Shown here piece after piece: positions 55,034-63,917 of a stretch of DNA of 64,000 nt; within the stretch, counting starts at the first letter, position 1, and every line of letters begins with the position of its first letter. This DNA comes from Bin55 sp963664665 (GTDB taxonomy: Bacteria; Pseudomonadota; Gammaproteobacteria; Pseudomonadales; Azotimanducaceae), in the NCBI GenBank assembly GCA_963664665.2, contig CAXXMH010000004.1:1364001-1428000 (forward strand). Reading direction: 5' to 3'. The notes beneath the pieces are model-generated. The model did no database searches. It had not been told where the DNA came from and saw only the letters and a list, made by a program, of their open reading frames with translations. The position numbers and the translations under genes were made by a program.

Positions 55034-56093
55034 TGAAGTGACCTCGCTCTTCTTGCTCGCGTTCAATGGATTCGAACAACGCTTGGAAATTCCCTTCGCC
55101 GAACCCGGTGTTTCCTTTTCGCTGAATCAGTTCGAAAAACACCGGTCCGATCATGTCTTGCGTGAATATCTGCAGAAGAACGCCGTCGTTTCGACTTCCG
55201 TCGATCAATATGTCAAGTCGTTCAAGGTTTTCGACGATTTCCTGATGTCCGATGTTGCGCTGTGCGAGGTTTTGATAGTAAGTCTTGGGTGTGGGTTGAA
55301 ACACCGTACCGCGGTTGGTACATGTCTCGACAGCACGATAAATGTCCGTTGTGTGAAGTGCAATGTGCTGTACGCCGCCGCCACGGTGAACCTCAACGAA
55401 TTCTGCGATTTGTGATTTTGGATCAGTCGGTTCATTAACTGGAATCTTGATGTTGCCACATGCGCTGATGAGCGCGACGCTTGCCAATCCCGAGTGCTTG
55501 CCGTGAATATCGAACGTCTGTAGCTCGCGAAAACCGAATACGCGTTTGTAGAACGCGACAGCAGAATTTAGTTCACCTTCTCGGACGTTCTGGGTGATGT
55601 GATCAACATGCGTAAGGCATCCCCCGGGCTTAGTTGCGACCTGATATCGGTAAGAGAAATCCACGTCGTAGATCGAATCCGAACCGAAGCGGTCAACAAG
55701 GTAAATCAAGGAGCCCCCAACTCCTTTGATAGCGGGAATTTCTAGTTCCATCGGTCCCGCTGTGCTCTCTACGATGTCTAGATCATGCTTACGCGCACAT
55801 TCGAGGGCTTCCTTTACATCCGGTACGCGAAAAGCCATTGCATTTGACGATGCGCCATGTTCATGGGCGTATTCGCTCGCAAAACTCTGTGGTTCGGCGT
55901 TGACGATGAAATTGATGTCGTGTTGCCGGTAGAGACGCACATCCTTGTGGCGATGGTCTGCAACGCATACGAAGCCCAGGGAGGTAAGGGCTTCTTCGAC
56001 GTCGAGCGAATTCGTTGCCGCGAATTCAATGAATTCCAAGCCTTCGGTCTGAATCGTGCCCGGTTGAACGGCCGTTTGCGGATAGGTACTCAT
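55020..56093 (-). CDS. hpd: 4-hydroxyphenylpyruvate dioxygenase
   Basis: A 357-residue enzyme that turns 4-hydroxyphenylpyruvate into homogentisate, the substrate of the next gene. The three iron ligands are visible: His in LTHVDHITQNV, His in GGVQHIALHTTDI and Glu in GPVFFELIQRKGNTGFGEGN. Full length. It is first in the hpd-hmgA pair, with an AT-rich leader upstream. A fumarylacetoacetase or maleylacetoacetate isomerase gene is not nearby. Confidence 0.95.
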   Translation of the reverse strand: MSTYPQTAVQPGTIQTEGLEFIEFAATNSLDVEEALTSLGFVCVADHRHKDVRLYRQHDINFIVNAEPQSFASEYAHEHGASSNAMAFRVPDVKEALECARKHDLDIVESTAGPMELEIPAIKGVGGSLIYLVDRFGSDSIYDVDFSYRYQVATKPGGCLTHVDHITQNVREGELNSAVAFYKRVFGFRELQTFDIHGKHSGLASVALISACGNIKIPVNEPTDPKSQIAEFVEVHRGGGVQHIALHTTDIYRAVETCTNRGTVFQPTPKTYYQNLAQRNIGHQEIVENLERLDILIDGSRNDGVLLQIFTQDMIGPVFFELIQRKGNTGFGEGNFQALFESIEREQEERGHFSDVV

Positions 56094-56361
56094 TTACGTC
56101 AATCTTTGCAATGAAATAACTTGTGATGGGAATTTTAGTAGTTGAATTATCGTTTTCAATGCGTGTAAGTGAAAATATCTATTATGAAAGGGTTAAATCC
56201 TGAATATTTGTTTCATACGAGTTATGGTTCGTGTTACATTGATATATCTCCTGAGCTAGAACCGTCTTTGACGCAGGCGCGAGGCGTGGAGACTCGAGAC
56301 ATCGGGTCATTGGGTCGGGGTCGAAGGATATGCTAGCTGATTGACTCGACCGATCTCGCCT

Positions 56362-56967
56362 ATGTCACGGGTAAAGGACTTAGAAAAACTACGCGGTACG
56401 TATCCGCCGCTGGAGCAATTGTTTGACGCGGTATCTGATACCACGTATCCTGCAATCGCCAATATGCCACTGTTGAACGCGATGGTGCGTGTGGTCAACT
56501 CGCAGATGCTGTCCACGGCATCGGCGTCGGCAATATTTAAGAGAATCGAGTCTCAAGCGAAAAAGCGCCGTCTTAAGTACCTTTCGAATCTCACGGCCGA
56601 CGAGTTCCGAGCTTGCGGCATGAGCAAAGGCAAGATCAGATCGATCCATGAATTTCGTGATCGCTATTTGAAAGACCGAGAACGGTACGAACGATGGCGA
56701 AAGCTCCCTTTCTCAGAACTCAAGGAAGAGGTCGATTTAATCTGGGGAATCTCGACTTGGACAGCTGAAATGCTCGCGATGTTTTATTTCGGGCACAAAG
56801 ATGTCTTTCCAAGCAAGGATCTCGCCATCAATCGTGGCGTAGAACTGATTCGACGTCACATTGATCCGGAATTTGAACCTGAGTTGGCAGCACCCTATCG
56901 GACGTTGTTGGCGCGCTGCATTTGGCGATCATTTGATATCGCGTATTGGCGAGCATTCGAGGAATAA
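56362..56967 (+). CDS. DNA-3-methyladenine glycosylase-like HhH-GPD protein
   Basis: A 201-residue protein from ATG 56362 (TTG 56341 would add seven residues). It shows the AlkA-type HhH-GPD core: MVRVVNSQMLSTASASAIF, the hairpin LIWGISTWTAEMLAMFYFG (in place of LPGIGPWTA) and the catalytic Asp in DVFPSKDLAINRGVELI. The hairpin departs from consensus. It would remove alkylated bases from DNA. It stands between hpd on the other strand and the DUF5916 gene. Confidence 0.85.
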   Translation: MSRVKDLEKLRGTYPPLEQLFDAVSDTTYPAIANMPLLNAMVRVVNSQMLSTASASAIFKRIESQAKKRRLKYLSNLTADEFRACGMSKGKIRSIHEFRDRYLKDRERYERWRKLPFSELKEEVDLIWGISTWTAEMLAMFYFGHKDVFPSKDLAINRGVELIRRHIDPEFEPELAAPYRTLLARCIWRSFDIAYWRAFEE

Positions 56968-57050
56968 AACGCGCATTTCCTGGTAATGTCGATGTCAAGA
57001 AGCCGGAACTCATCTCATTGTTAGGGAGTGAACTCCGGTAAATCGTAAAA

Positions 57051-59540
57051 TTGCCCCTTCCTCTTCGCTTCCCGTGCTTTGTGATACGCCAATCAGCGCG
57101 TTTATCTGTCCTATTCGCAGCCTGTCTGCTCTTTCACACCCCACCGTCATTCGGAAATAGCTCAGCCTCTGAAGATCCACCTGACCGCAGCGTTGGACTT
57201 CAGACTGTTCGCATTCAGAGCCATGATGGCGCGACGCAACAAGCGATTGTTGTTCCACGCCAACTGAGTGATGTTGAAATTGTGGTGGACGGTGCAATTG
57301 ACGACGCTGTATGGCAGAGTCTACCGGCTCATGACGAGTTCTACGTCACAGACCCGGACACACTTGAACCAGCTGCGCTGAAAAGTCGTTGGCGTTTTTT
57401 CTATACCGATCGTGGTTTCTATGTCGCGGCGGAATGCGATCAAGATACGGACCTACTCGTTGAACGCCTCTCAGCGAGGGATCTAGGATTTCTAAATCGC
57501 GATTATGTGAGTTTCACGCTCGACACATCTGGCGAAGCACGCTACGGCTACTGGTTCCAGCTCAACTTGGGCGGCAGTCGATCCGACGGTACGATTCAAC
57601 CTGAACGGCAGTTCAGTGATAGTTGGGACGGCGCGTGGTACGGGGAAACCGTAAGAACTCAGACCGGTTGGTCAGCGGAATTCTTCATCCCTTGGTCCAT
57701 CATGAGTATGCCTCAGGTTGAGGGTGAAAGACAGATGGGCATCGTGATGCAGCGACGAATCGCGTATTTGGATGAGCGTCTTGGTTTTCCACCGCTACCG
57801 TTTACCAAGCCGAAATTTCTATCCGGATTTCAGAAGCTGGTATTAGGCGACGTAAATCCCAGCCAGCAACTTAGTTTCTTTCCGCAGGTCTCTTCAACCT
57901 ACAACGCGATGGTTGACTCAACGACAGGACAAGCGGGTCTTGACGTGTTCTGGCGACCATCGACCAATCTGCAAGTCACGGCGACCGCCAATCCTGACTT
58001 CGGCACGGTTGAAGCTGATTCAGTCATCATCAACTTGACAGCGACCGAAACGTTCTTTCCGGAGAAAAGACTGTTCTTCCTTGAAGGCCAAGAGATCTTC
58101 GACCCATCAGGAGGGGGCGGTGGATTTGGTGGCGGATCTTCTGCGCGACTTCTACATACACGTCGGATTGGACAACGCCCGATTACACCGGAGTTACCCG
58201 ACGACACAGAATTCGAATATGAGCAGTTCGGACGTCCATCTGAACTCCTAGGCGCATTAAAGGCAACGGGTCAAGTCGGCAATCTGCGATATGGCGTGTT
58301 GACAGCGTTTGAGGACGATACGACGTTCTACGGTACAAAAGATGACGAAAGCGTCGCCGTCGCGCGGGCTGGTCGTGATTTCGGAGTCGTTCGCGCGTTG
58401 TGGGAGAAGAGCAACGGCGATTACAAAGGCTTCGGATTTATGTCAACGCGCTTGGAGCATCCCATGATTCAAGCGAATACGCATTCATTCGACGGTTCGT
58501 ACTTCAGCGATAGCGGTAAGATCAGGCTACAGTCTAAGTTGTTCATTTCGGATATTCAAGGTACTGAGGATGGTTATGGTGGCGCGATTGAGTTCGACTA
58601 TGCACCGCGTCAAGGGGTAACCCATCAGCTTGAGTTTGAGTCGTTCGACGATAGACTGAATCTGAGCTACATGGGTTATCTGCCACGCAACGATATCGAA
58701 AAGCTCTCTTACGAGTACCGTTTCCGCAGGACTTCAGAACGGTTCAAGGAGACTGATACCGAGTTCAAGATCGATCGTGCACTAAATGGCGTCGATCAGG
58801 TGATTGATGCGGCGTTAAGCCTTGAACAAGACTTCACATTCAACAACAACACGAGGTTTCGCGTACGTACGCGCTACTACCCCGGCAGGTACGACGATCG
58901 TAATAGTTTCGGTAACGGTACTTATTTCGAAGATAGCACGTCACGTTTTGATGTGCGATATTCATCAGATTCTTCCCGCCGTTTCTACTACAACCTATTT
59001 TCCGAATATCGTACGGAGTCGTTAGGTGGCGCTAGGATGTCGGGTGGAACGTTCTTGATATGGCGACCTTCCGACCGAATGACGATGCACGCGAGCATAG
59101 CGTACAACGATCGTGATAGTTGGCTACTCTCTCAAGGTGATCGTCGATTTACCGCGTTCACAGCCGAAATTTGGTCACCACGATTAGGTACTGATTTATT
59201 CATTACGGCTAAACATCATCTACGGTTCGATCTTGAATGGCAAGCAATCAAAGCACATGAAGACACGTTCTACCGCCTACCGGAAGACGATACCCGATTG
59301 GCGCAGGTCGACGACCCAGCGTTGGATGCCGTTGACGATTTCGCGATTTCTCGCCTGAACATGCAGATCCGTTATCGGTGGGAACTAGCACCCATGTCTG
59401 ATCTTTTCGTGGTGTACTCCAAGAACGCGAGTTTGCCTGAAGCCATCGGGTATGGATTTGCGGAGCAGTTTTCACGTACCTTCGACCATCCTTTTTCTGA
59501 AGGTTTAGTCGTTAAGTTGCGTCACCATTTAGGTACGTAA
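57051..59540 (+). CDS. DUF5916 / carbohydrate-binding outer-membrane protein
   Basis: An 829-residue exported protein from TTG 57051, with a signal peptide ending near FHTPPSFGNS. Residues ~75-270 form a CBM9-like domain (VDGAIDDAVWQSLPAHDEF; RSDGTIQPERQF); then comes DUF5916, including LTATETFFPEKRLFFLEGQE and a Gly-rich loop SGGGGGFGGG, and a C-terminal beta-barrel with alternating aromatic strands ending FSEGLVVKLRHHLGT. It is probably an outer-membrane protein; the ligand is unknown. Confidence 0.88.
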   Translation: MPLPLRFPCFVIRQSARLSVLFAACLLFHTPPSFGNSSASEDPPDRSVGLQTVRIQSHDGATQQAIVVPRQLSDVEIVVDGAIDDAVWQSLPAHDEFYVTDPDTLEPAALKSRWRFFYTDRGFYVAAECDQDTDLLVERLSARDLGFLNRDYVSFTLDTSGEARYGYWFQLNLGGSRSDGTIQPERQFSDSWDGAWYGETVRTQTGWSAEFFIPWSIMSMPQVEGERQMGIVMQRRIAYLDERLGFPPLPFTKPKFLSGFQKLVLGDVNPSQQLSFFPQVSSTYNAMVDSTTGQAGLDVFWRPSTNLQVTATANPDFGTVEADSVIINLTATETFFPEKRLFFLEGQEIFDPSGGGGGFGGGSSARLLHTRRIGQRPITPELPDDTEFEYEQFGRPSELLGALKATGQVGNLRYGVLTAFEDDTTFYGTKDDESVAVARAGRDFGVVRALWEKSNGDYKGFGFMSTRLEHPMIQANTHSFDGSYFSDSGKIRLQSKLFISDIQGTEDGYGGAIEFDYAPRQGVTHQLEFESFDDRLNLSYMGYLPRNDIEKLSYEYRFRRTSERFKETDTEFKIDRALNGVDQVIDAALSLEQDFTFNNNTRFRVRTRYYPGRYDDRNSFGNGTYFEDSTSRFDVRYSSDSSRRFYYNLFSEYRTESLGGARMSGGTFLIWRPSDRMTMHASIAYNDRDSWLLSQGDRRFTAFTAEIWSPRLGTDLFITAKHHLRFDLEWQAIKAHEDTFYRLPEDDTRLAQVDDPALDAVDDFAISRLNMQIRYRWELAPMSDLFVVYSKNASLPEAIGYGFAEQFSRTFDHPFSEGLVVKLRHHLGT

Positions 59541-59629
59541 CGCCCTCATTACAATCTTTGCTCCGCATCGGCTGATGGCTCTTGCGGCATTCGTAAGTGC
59601 AGTTGATAGGGTGAGGTTCACAAGCCGCT

Positions 59630-60103
59630 TTGATACTCTCTCCTGATACCTGGATTGGCCGCGGGTCGTGGCGTGTCACCACCGATTCAACGGGTATTAA
59701 GTTCGAGTGCGTTGTCCAGATTGAAGACGAAGGCAACGGTACGTCAATCCACGTAAATGTGCTCACGGAAACCGATTCGCGAATCAAGTATGACGTATGG
59801 ATCGTGCCCGATGAAACGGGACTCTATACGATCACGGTAAATAACTCTGGATTGTCTTTGGAAGGAATCGGCAAACTCGAGTCGTTACCCCATTTAGCCA
59901 CGCTGCGCTCCGAAGATGGTAACACGAACCTTGTTCTGACGGTATTCGAGATGCCTGAGGTGTTTGGTACGCGTGGGTTTTACACGCAAGGCAAACACAC
60001 GTACACGTTTGAACTAGCCCTTCGTATGAGGGTTAAGGTCGTTCAGGAGAACAACGACAACGTGACGATCATTCCATTTAATCCTCGGGGTGGCGGGAAC
60101 TAA
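59630..60103 (+). CDS. Hypothetical protein
   Basis: A 157-residue protein from TTG 59630 after an in-frame stop. It is beta-rich (STGIKFECVVQIEDEGNGTS, VWIVPDETGLYTITVNNSG) without a signal peptide or membrane segment. No family is recognised. It lies between the DUF5916 gene and a convergent quinone oxidoreductase. Confidence 0.55.
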   Translation: MILSPDTWIGRGSWRVTTDSTGIKFECVVQIEDEGNGTSIHVNVLTETDSRIKYDVWIVPDETGLYTITVNNSGLSLEGIGKLESLPHLATLRSEDGNTNLVLTVFEMPEVFGTRGFYTQGKHTYTFELALRMRVKVVQENNDNVTIIPFNPRGGGN

Positions 60104-60106
60104 AAC

Positions 60107-61069
60107 CTAGTTCTCAATCAGCACTTTCCCGATCACTTTGCGTTCAGTGATCATGCGAAGCCCTTCGGCGATTTTTTCCATCGGAAAGCGATGTGAGACG
60201 TATGGTCGGATTCGACCAGATCCTAACCACTCCAAGAGTTGCCGTTGATTTCGCGCTGACCATTCCGGCGCATGGCGCATCAACCCACCTATCGTAAACC
60301 CAATAAGCTCTGCATCCTTAATCAGCAAATGGTTCGTCTTCGCTAGCGCGGCACGACCACCGGTAAAACCTACGATTAGGATGCGCCCGAACGGTGCAAT
60401 GCAGCGCATTGACTCATCGAACACATCACCGCCGACGGGATCGTAAATCACGTCAGCACCCTTGCCGTCAGTGAGTTCTTTGACGCGTTCGCGAAAGCCT
60501 TCACTGTAGTTGATGACCTCGTCGGCCCCCATGTCACTCACAACTTTGAGCTTTTCATCGGCGCTCGCTGTCGCGATCACCCTTGCGCCCATCAGCTTGC
60601 CAACATCAACCGCAGCAAGACCAACGCCTCCCGCAGCACCGTGAATCAAGAGATTCTCACCTGGTTCGAGACGTCCACGCTGTAGTGCGTATAGTGCTGT
60701 CGAATAGTTACTTCGATACGACGCTGCTGCCGCAAGGTCAGCTTGACCAGGAATTCGTGTTGCACGGTCGGCGTCTATGACGACCTGTTCGATACAACCC
60801 GAACCTACCATGACTTTGTCGCCGACGCTAATGCCATTAACGTCTGATCCGATTTCGATCACCTCTCCTGCACCTTCACCGCCTACGACAAATGGCAATG
60901 TCGGTTTGACTTGATATTCGCCCTTCGACATCAACACATCGGTGAATGAGATGCTCCTCGCTTGCACATGTACGCGAATCTGATTCGAGTTCGGCGCATC
61001 TGGTTCCGGGATTTCACGTAAGACGAGTGATTCGGGACCATCCAATTGCTCGCAAAAAACTGCTTTCAT
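60107..61069 (-). CDS. NADPH:quinone oxidoreductase (zinc-independent MDR family)
   Basis: A 320-residue medium-chain reductase. The catalytic domain begins MKAVFCEQLDGPESLVLRE and contains LPFVVGGEGAGEVIEIGSDV; the NADPH fold has LLIHGAAGGVGLAAVDVGKL, with the AAxGGVG motif near residue 148, and the tail has HRFPMEKIAEGLRMI and KVIGKVLIE. It lacks the zinc-binding cysteines, so it belongs to the QOR/crotonyl-CoA-type branch. It could act on quinones or enoyl compounds. Confidence 0.9.
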   Translation of the reverse strand: MKAVFCEQLDGPESLVLREIPEPDAPNSNQIRVHVQARSISFTDVLMSKGEYQVKPTLPFVVGGEGAGEVIEIGSDVNGISVGDKVMVGSGCIEQVVIDADRATRIPGQADLAAAASYRSNYSTALYALQRGRLEPGENLLIHGAAGGVGLAAVDVGKLMGARVIATASADEKLKVVSDMGADEVINYSEGFRERVKELTDGKGADVIYDPVGGDVFDESMRCIAPFGRILIVGFTGGRAALAKTNHLLIKDAELIGFTIGGLMRHAPEWSARNQRQLLEWLGSGRIRPYVSHRFPMEKIAEGLRMITERKVIGKVLIEN

Positions 61070-61152
61070 CTAGAATTCCTGAAACGGTAAGTAACACGAT
61101 TACGTGTTGTTCGGCGTAGACCCGACACGTAGTTCGTATTGATTTTATCAGC

Positions 61153-61229
61153 GCCCCGATGGCACAGTTGGATAGCGCGGCTCCCTCCTAAGGAGCAGGT
61201 TGAGGGTTCGAATCCTTCTCGGGGCGCCA
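61153..61229 (+). tRNA. tRNA-Arg(CCT)
   Basis: Folds as a standard tRNA: acceptor GCCCCGA pairs with TCGGGGC, anticodon stem GCTCC/GGAGC encloses CTCCTAA with anticodon CCT, the T-arm is GAGGG-TTCGAAT-CCTTC, and discriminator G plus CCA are encoded at the end. The D-stem has one A-C mismatch. It reads AGG codons. A decayed recombinase lies beside it, as often seen at tRNA insertion sites. Confidence 0.95.
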
Positions 61230-61461
61230 TCTTTTGGCGGGTCCGTACTGGTCACATGGTTTACGGTTGATACCGCAGACATGGTTATCAGTTTTTGCGT
61301 TAGGTTTTTTAAGTGATTCGTGGCTGGTTCGACACGTGTTTCATCCCGATCAAAGAATCCAAGGTCATACTCCCGGTGCTGAGTTGCCGGATTCAATCGT
61401 ACAAGATGAGTAGCTTCGATTCGTTTTCGGGGAATCTTCACCATCTTTGGTTCGCCCTTCC

Positions 61462-61820
61462 GGTCGTGCTCGAATTCTGCAACTACACTGAACGCCCTCA
61501 ATTTCAACTTCGGCGTGGAGGTGTTTGTGTCCATGTACGGCTCAGCTAAAGACGGCAGCTCTACACCGAACAGACAGATGGTCTCCGCAATATTGAATCG
61601 GTGTGGGAGCGGTCGGCAGAAACGATCCAGTTTGGTGACGACCACCACATCGCCAGCGCGCAGCCACTCGAGAAGGCGTTCAAGCTAGGGACATTCTGCT
61701 GCCACACCGCCAACGCCGTGATCGTCGAAAATGCATACTCGAACTCGTGTCTTAAAACGCTGTTTCTTGTTACTTGGTGTTTTGTTCCTGGGTCGAGACC
61801 CGTTCATATCGAAGTTGCAT
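61462..61820 (-). pseudogene. Serine recombinase (resolvase/invertase) remnant
   Basis: A broken minus-strand gene. The first part reads MQLRYERVSTQEQNTK then a stop; further stops follow; a frameshift near 61665 restores ERLLEWLRAGDVVVVTKLDRF, and the match ends at SVVAEFEHD. These are the nucleophile-region and helix motifs of resolvases (LRYxRVSTxEQN, LVVTKLDRL, LGALAEFERD). It can no longer make a protein. Its position beside the tRNA-Arg suggests an old integrated element. Confidence 0.8.
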
Positions 61821-61872
61821 GACAAATTGTGACAAACGTGTTTCGAAAAGTTAGCGAATTTGTGCGCCCCTT

Positions 61873-62313
61873 TTGGCCCACAGGCACAGGAAATTACTTA
61901 GTGTGCTTGCTGGAGAAGCGAGCGCAAGCCTATCCCTTACGTTCGGGTGTCCTGCGAGTATGGAGTGTCGACTATTCGAACTCACTTCCATGAGCGACGT
62001 ATTGGATTACTTCACGTGGCGGCAAGCAGGCGCGGGTCGCAACTGTCTCCAGTCCTATCTGTATACGACCCTGCGGTAGTCGGTGAGCAGCCAGAGATCA
62101 GCACAGCGAACGCTTAACGATTTAGATAGAGGCGAGCAAAAGGAACTATTACGAGAACAGTCGAATATTGACTACGAGATCATCCCCGCCTGAGAACGAC
62201 GAGGGGTTGGGTCGTACCATGAAAAAATGGTGCGCGAGGGACTCAACCCTCTGACCGGTGCGAAAACACCTGCAGTGCGCCAGCGTATCAAAGTAGACGC
62301 GGAACTACCTTGA
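61873..62313 (+). pseudogene. tRNA-His guanylyltransferase-like (Thg1) remnant
   Basis: One frame reads, without a frameshift, the C-terminal two-thirds of a Thg1-like protein: KLLSVLAGEASASL, MECRLFELTSMSDVLDYFTW, RQAGAGRNCLQSY (cf. WRQxDAxRNS), then TAG (62077), EQKELLREQSN, TGA (62191), ERRGVGSYHEKMV, REGLNPLTG and DAELP before TGA 62311. The N-terminal catalytic domain with its metal-binding Asp residues is absent; the recombinase remnant lies where it should be. Two in-frame stops make decay the simplest explanation. Confidence 0.65.
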
Positions 62314-62363
62314 AGAGGGGCTTACCGCCGTTCTGTTCAACAGCGAATAGAGCAGGAGGCTTC

Positions 62364-62984
62364 TTAGTCCCTGGTGCGATCAGGCGTAGATCTACTACGA
62401 TGTGATTCACGCTTAATCCTCTCGGTGAGACTTCTCCGCTCAATAGCGATACTCTCGATACGTTGTAGTCGTTCCTCAAGATCGAACTCCTCGATCCAAT
62501 TCGTCATGTAATCCCAGTCCATTTCAGGCTGCGTCGCAAGGATCGATTCCACGTCCGCGTTATCTTGAAAACGGTCAGCAATGAGTTTCAGGATCAGCAC
62601 ATCCTCAATTGCGAGAGTCCTATAGGTCTGCTCTTCGTCGAGATCTTCTTGATGCGCCCTAGCAATCGCTCCCGTTTCGTATTCAGTACCCGACACGAGT
62701 ACGTCGAGCCTACCCATGACTGGATGCTGTGCTCTCAGCAACCAATCCTCTACAACTTCTACAGATTCCCACCCATGTCGTTGCAATGCGTCCTGTACCA
62801 CGTTGACACTCTTATCGGAGAGAGAGAGCATCACATCGAGATCAATCGTGGTGCGGATTTGATCTCGATAGTGGTTAGCAGCCACCGCGCCCGCCACTAC
62901 CCAGGAAATCCCTTCAGAGTCTAACACGTTCGACAGATCTCGTATCGCGGCATCGAAAGAATCAATCGGTCTCGCCACGCCCAC
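62364..62984 (-). CDS. Nucleotidyltransferase-like protein (AbiEii/DUF6036-type)
   Basis: A 206-residue protein with the minimal nucleotidyltransferase pattern: SWVVAGAVAANHYRDQIR then TTIDLDVMLSLSDKSV (GxVA...DxD), followed by GRLDVLVSG (third Asp) and the helix AIEDVLILKLIADRFQDNAD. AbiEii-type toxins share this layout. It overlaps the end of the upstream small gene by 23 bases, so the pair could be a toxin-antitoxin unit; this is inferred. Confidence 0.75.
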   Translation of the reverse strand: MGVARPIDSFDAAIRDLSNVLDSEGISWVVAGAVAANHYRDQIRTTIDLDVMLSLSDKSVNVVQDALQRHGWESVEVVEDWLLRAQHPVMGRLDVLVSGTEYETGAIARAHQEDLDEEQTYRTLAIEDVLILKLIADRFQDNADVESILATQPEMDWDYMTNWIEEFDLEERLQRIESIAIERRSLTERIKRESHRSRSTPDRTRD

Positions 62985-63207
62985 CTTTCTTCTTCACCCA
63001 TGCTTCTCGGTATTCGATGTACGCTACATGCGATGCAAGATCCCCATCAAAGAAGTCATCAGTTCCCATTCCACTTCTCGGATCGATCTTCTTCATCTGT
63101 TCGAAAACAGAACGCCCAGTTCGCGGTAGCGGCTCAACCACACGCGTCCGTGCGATCGCTCGGCCGAGTCTCTCAAAGTGATCGAGCGCTTTCTTGTTTA
63201 CGGGCAT
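62962..63207 (-). CDS. Small protein upstream of the nucleotidyltransferase, possible antitoxin
   Basis: An 81-residue charged protein (MPVNKKALDHFERLGRAIAR) without a recognised DNA-binding motif; RTGRSVFEQMKKIDPRSGMG and HVAYIEYREAW are its most structured parts. Its stop lies inside the start of the nucleotidyltransferase (23-base overlap), implying coupled translation. Function is not recognised; small genes in this position commonly encode the cognate antitoxin. Confidence 0.6.
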   Translation of the reverse strand: MPVNKKALDHFERLGRAIARTRVVEPLPRTGRSVFEQMKKIDPRSGMGTDDFFDGDLASHVAYIEYREAWVKKKGGRGETD

Positions 63208-63626
63208 GGTTCTATCTTTTGGGACTTACATACCTGTCTACAAAACAGGCTGCCTTTTGACAGATCGTAGGAGTCAATAATGTGAACGCTCCTCCTCGCC
63301 CAGATGCCCCTATCCCAAAGGTCTTCTTAGCGCTTGGTTCTCGCGCCTCATGTGTAATTGTATAGTACTGCGGTCGAATTCGTGAGACTCTGTAATCAAG
63401 TATGTAATCCCCCAAAAAATCATCATGCGGATTTGTGATTTCATAACAGCTAATCCAGTTAGTCCATCTTATTTTGCTTTAGTGCCTCTCTGTGTCCACC
63501 AGTGGAAGGTAGATCACTTCAGAAGCAATGAGTTCCCTCCAGTGCGTTTGCACAAAAGTGATACCGATTTAGTACCAAATTCGTGTCGTTATAGCGTCGT
63601 ATCGGCCTTCTTAGTCGCTGCGCCGT
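63208..63626. other. Gap without a recognisable gene
   Basis: About 420 bases between the nucleotidyltransferase pair and higA. Frames on the minus strand (63212-63415) and plus strand (63425-63658) match nothing and have no clear ribosome site. Confidence 0.5.
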
Positions 63627-63917
63627 TTAGCCAACGTGTGCGAAGCGCTCAACCTTAATTTCTCTTTGTCGATTACGCGCTTTCCAAAGGTCGTGAGCAG
63701 TCTGCATGCCCAACCAGGTTTCGGGTTCTGAACCGAACGCTTTAGCGAGTCTGATCGCCATATCAATTGAAATTCCAGAACGCTCGTTGACGAGCTCCGA
63801 GAGTGCCTGTCGAGTCACCCCAAGCCCTTGAGCTGCGCGCGTCACACTCAATCCGAGCGGTTCGAGGCACTGCCTCTTTACGATCCCACCTGGATGTGGT
63901 GGGTTATGCATGCTCAT
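63627..63917 (-). CDS. higA: HigA-type antitoxin
   Basis: A 96-residue XRE-type antitoxin with the typical start NPPHPGGIVKRQCLEPLGLS and helix-turn-helix VTRAAQGLGVTRQALSELVN, then the conserved SIDMAIRLAKAFGSEPETWL. It represses the higBA promoter and neutralises HigB. Its ATG overlaps the higB stop (ATGA at 63914-63917), the standard toxin-first order. Confidence 0.93.
   Translation of the reverse strand: MSMHNPPHPGGIVKRQCLEPLGLSVTRAAQGLGVTRQALSELVNERSGISIDMAIRLAKAFGSEPETWLGMQTAHDLWKARNRQREIKVERFAHVG

Noticed and set aside
61148..61461. Continuation of the recombinase frame through the tRNA complement
   Set aside because: The match to resolvases ends near 61462; the remainder is antisense to the tRNA and non-coding sequence.
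63212..63658. Frames between the nucleotidyltransferase pair and higA
   Set aside because: No family resemblance; the plus-strand one overlaps the end of higA.
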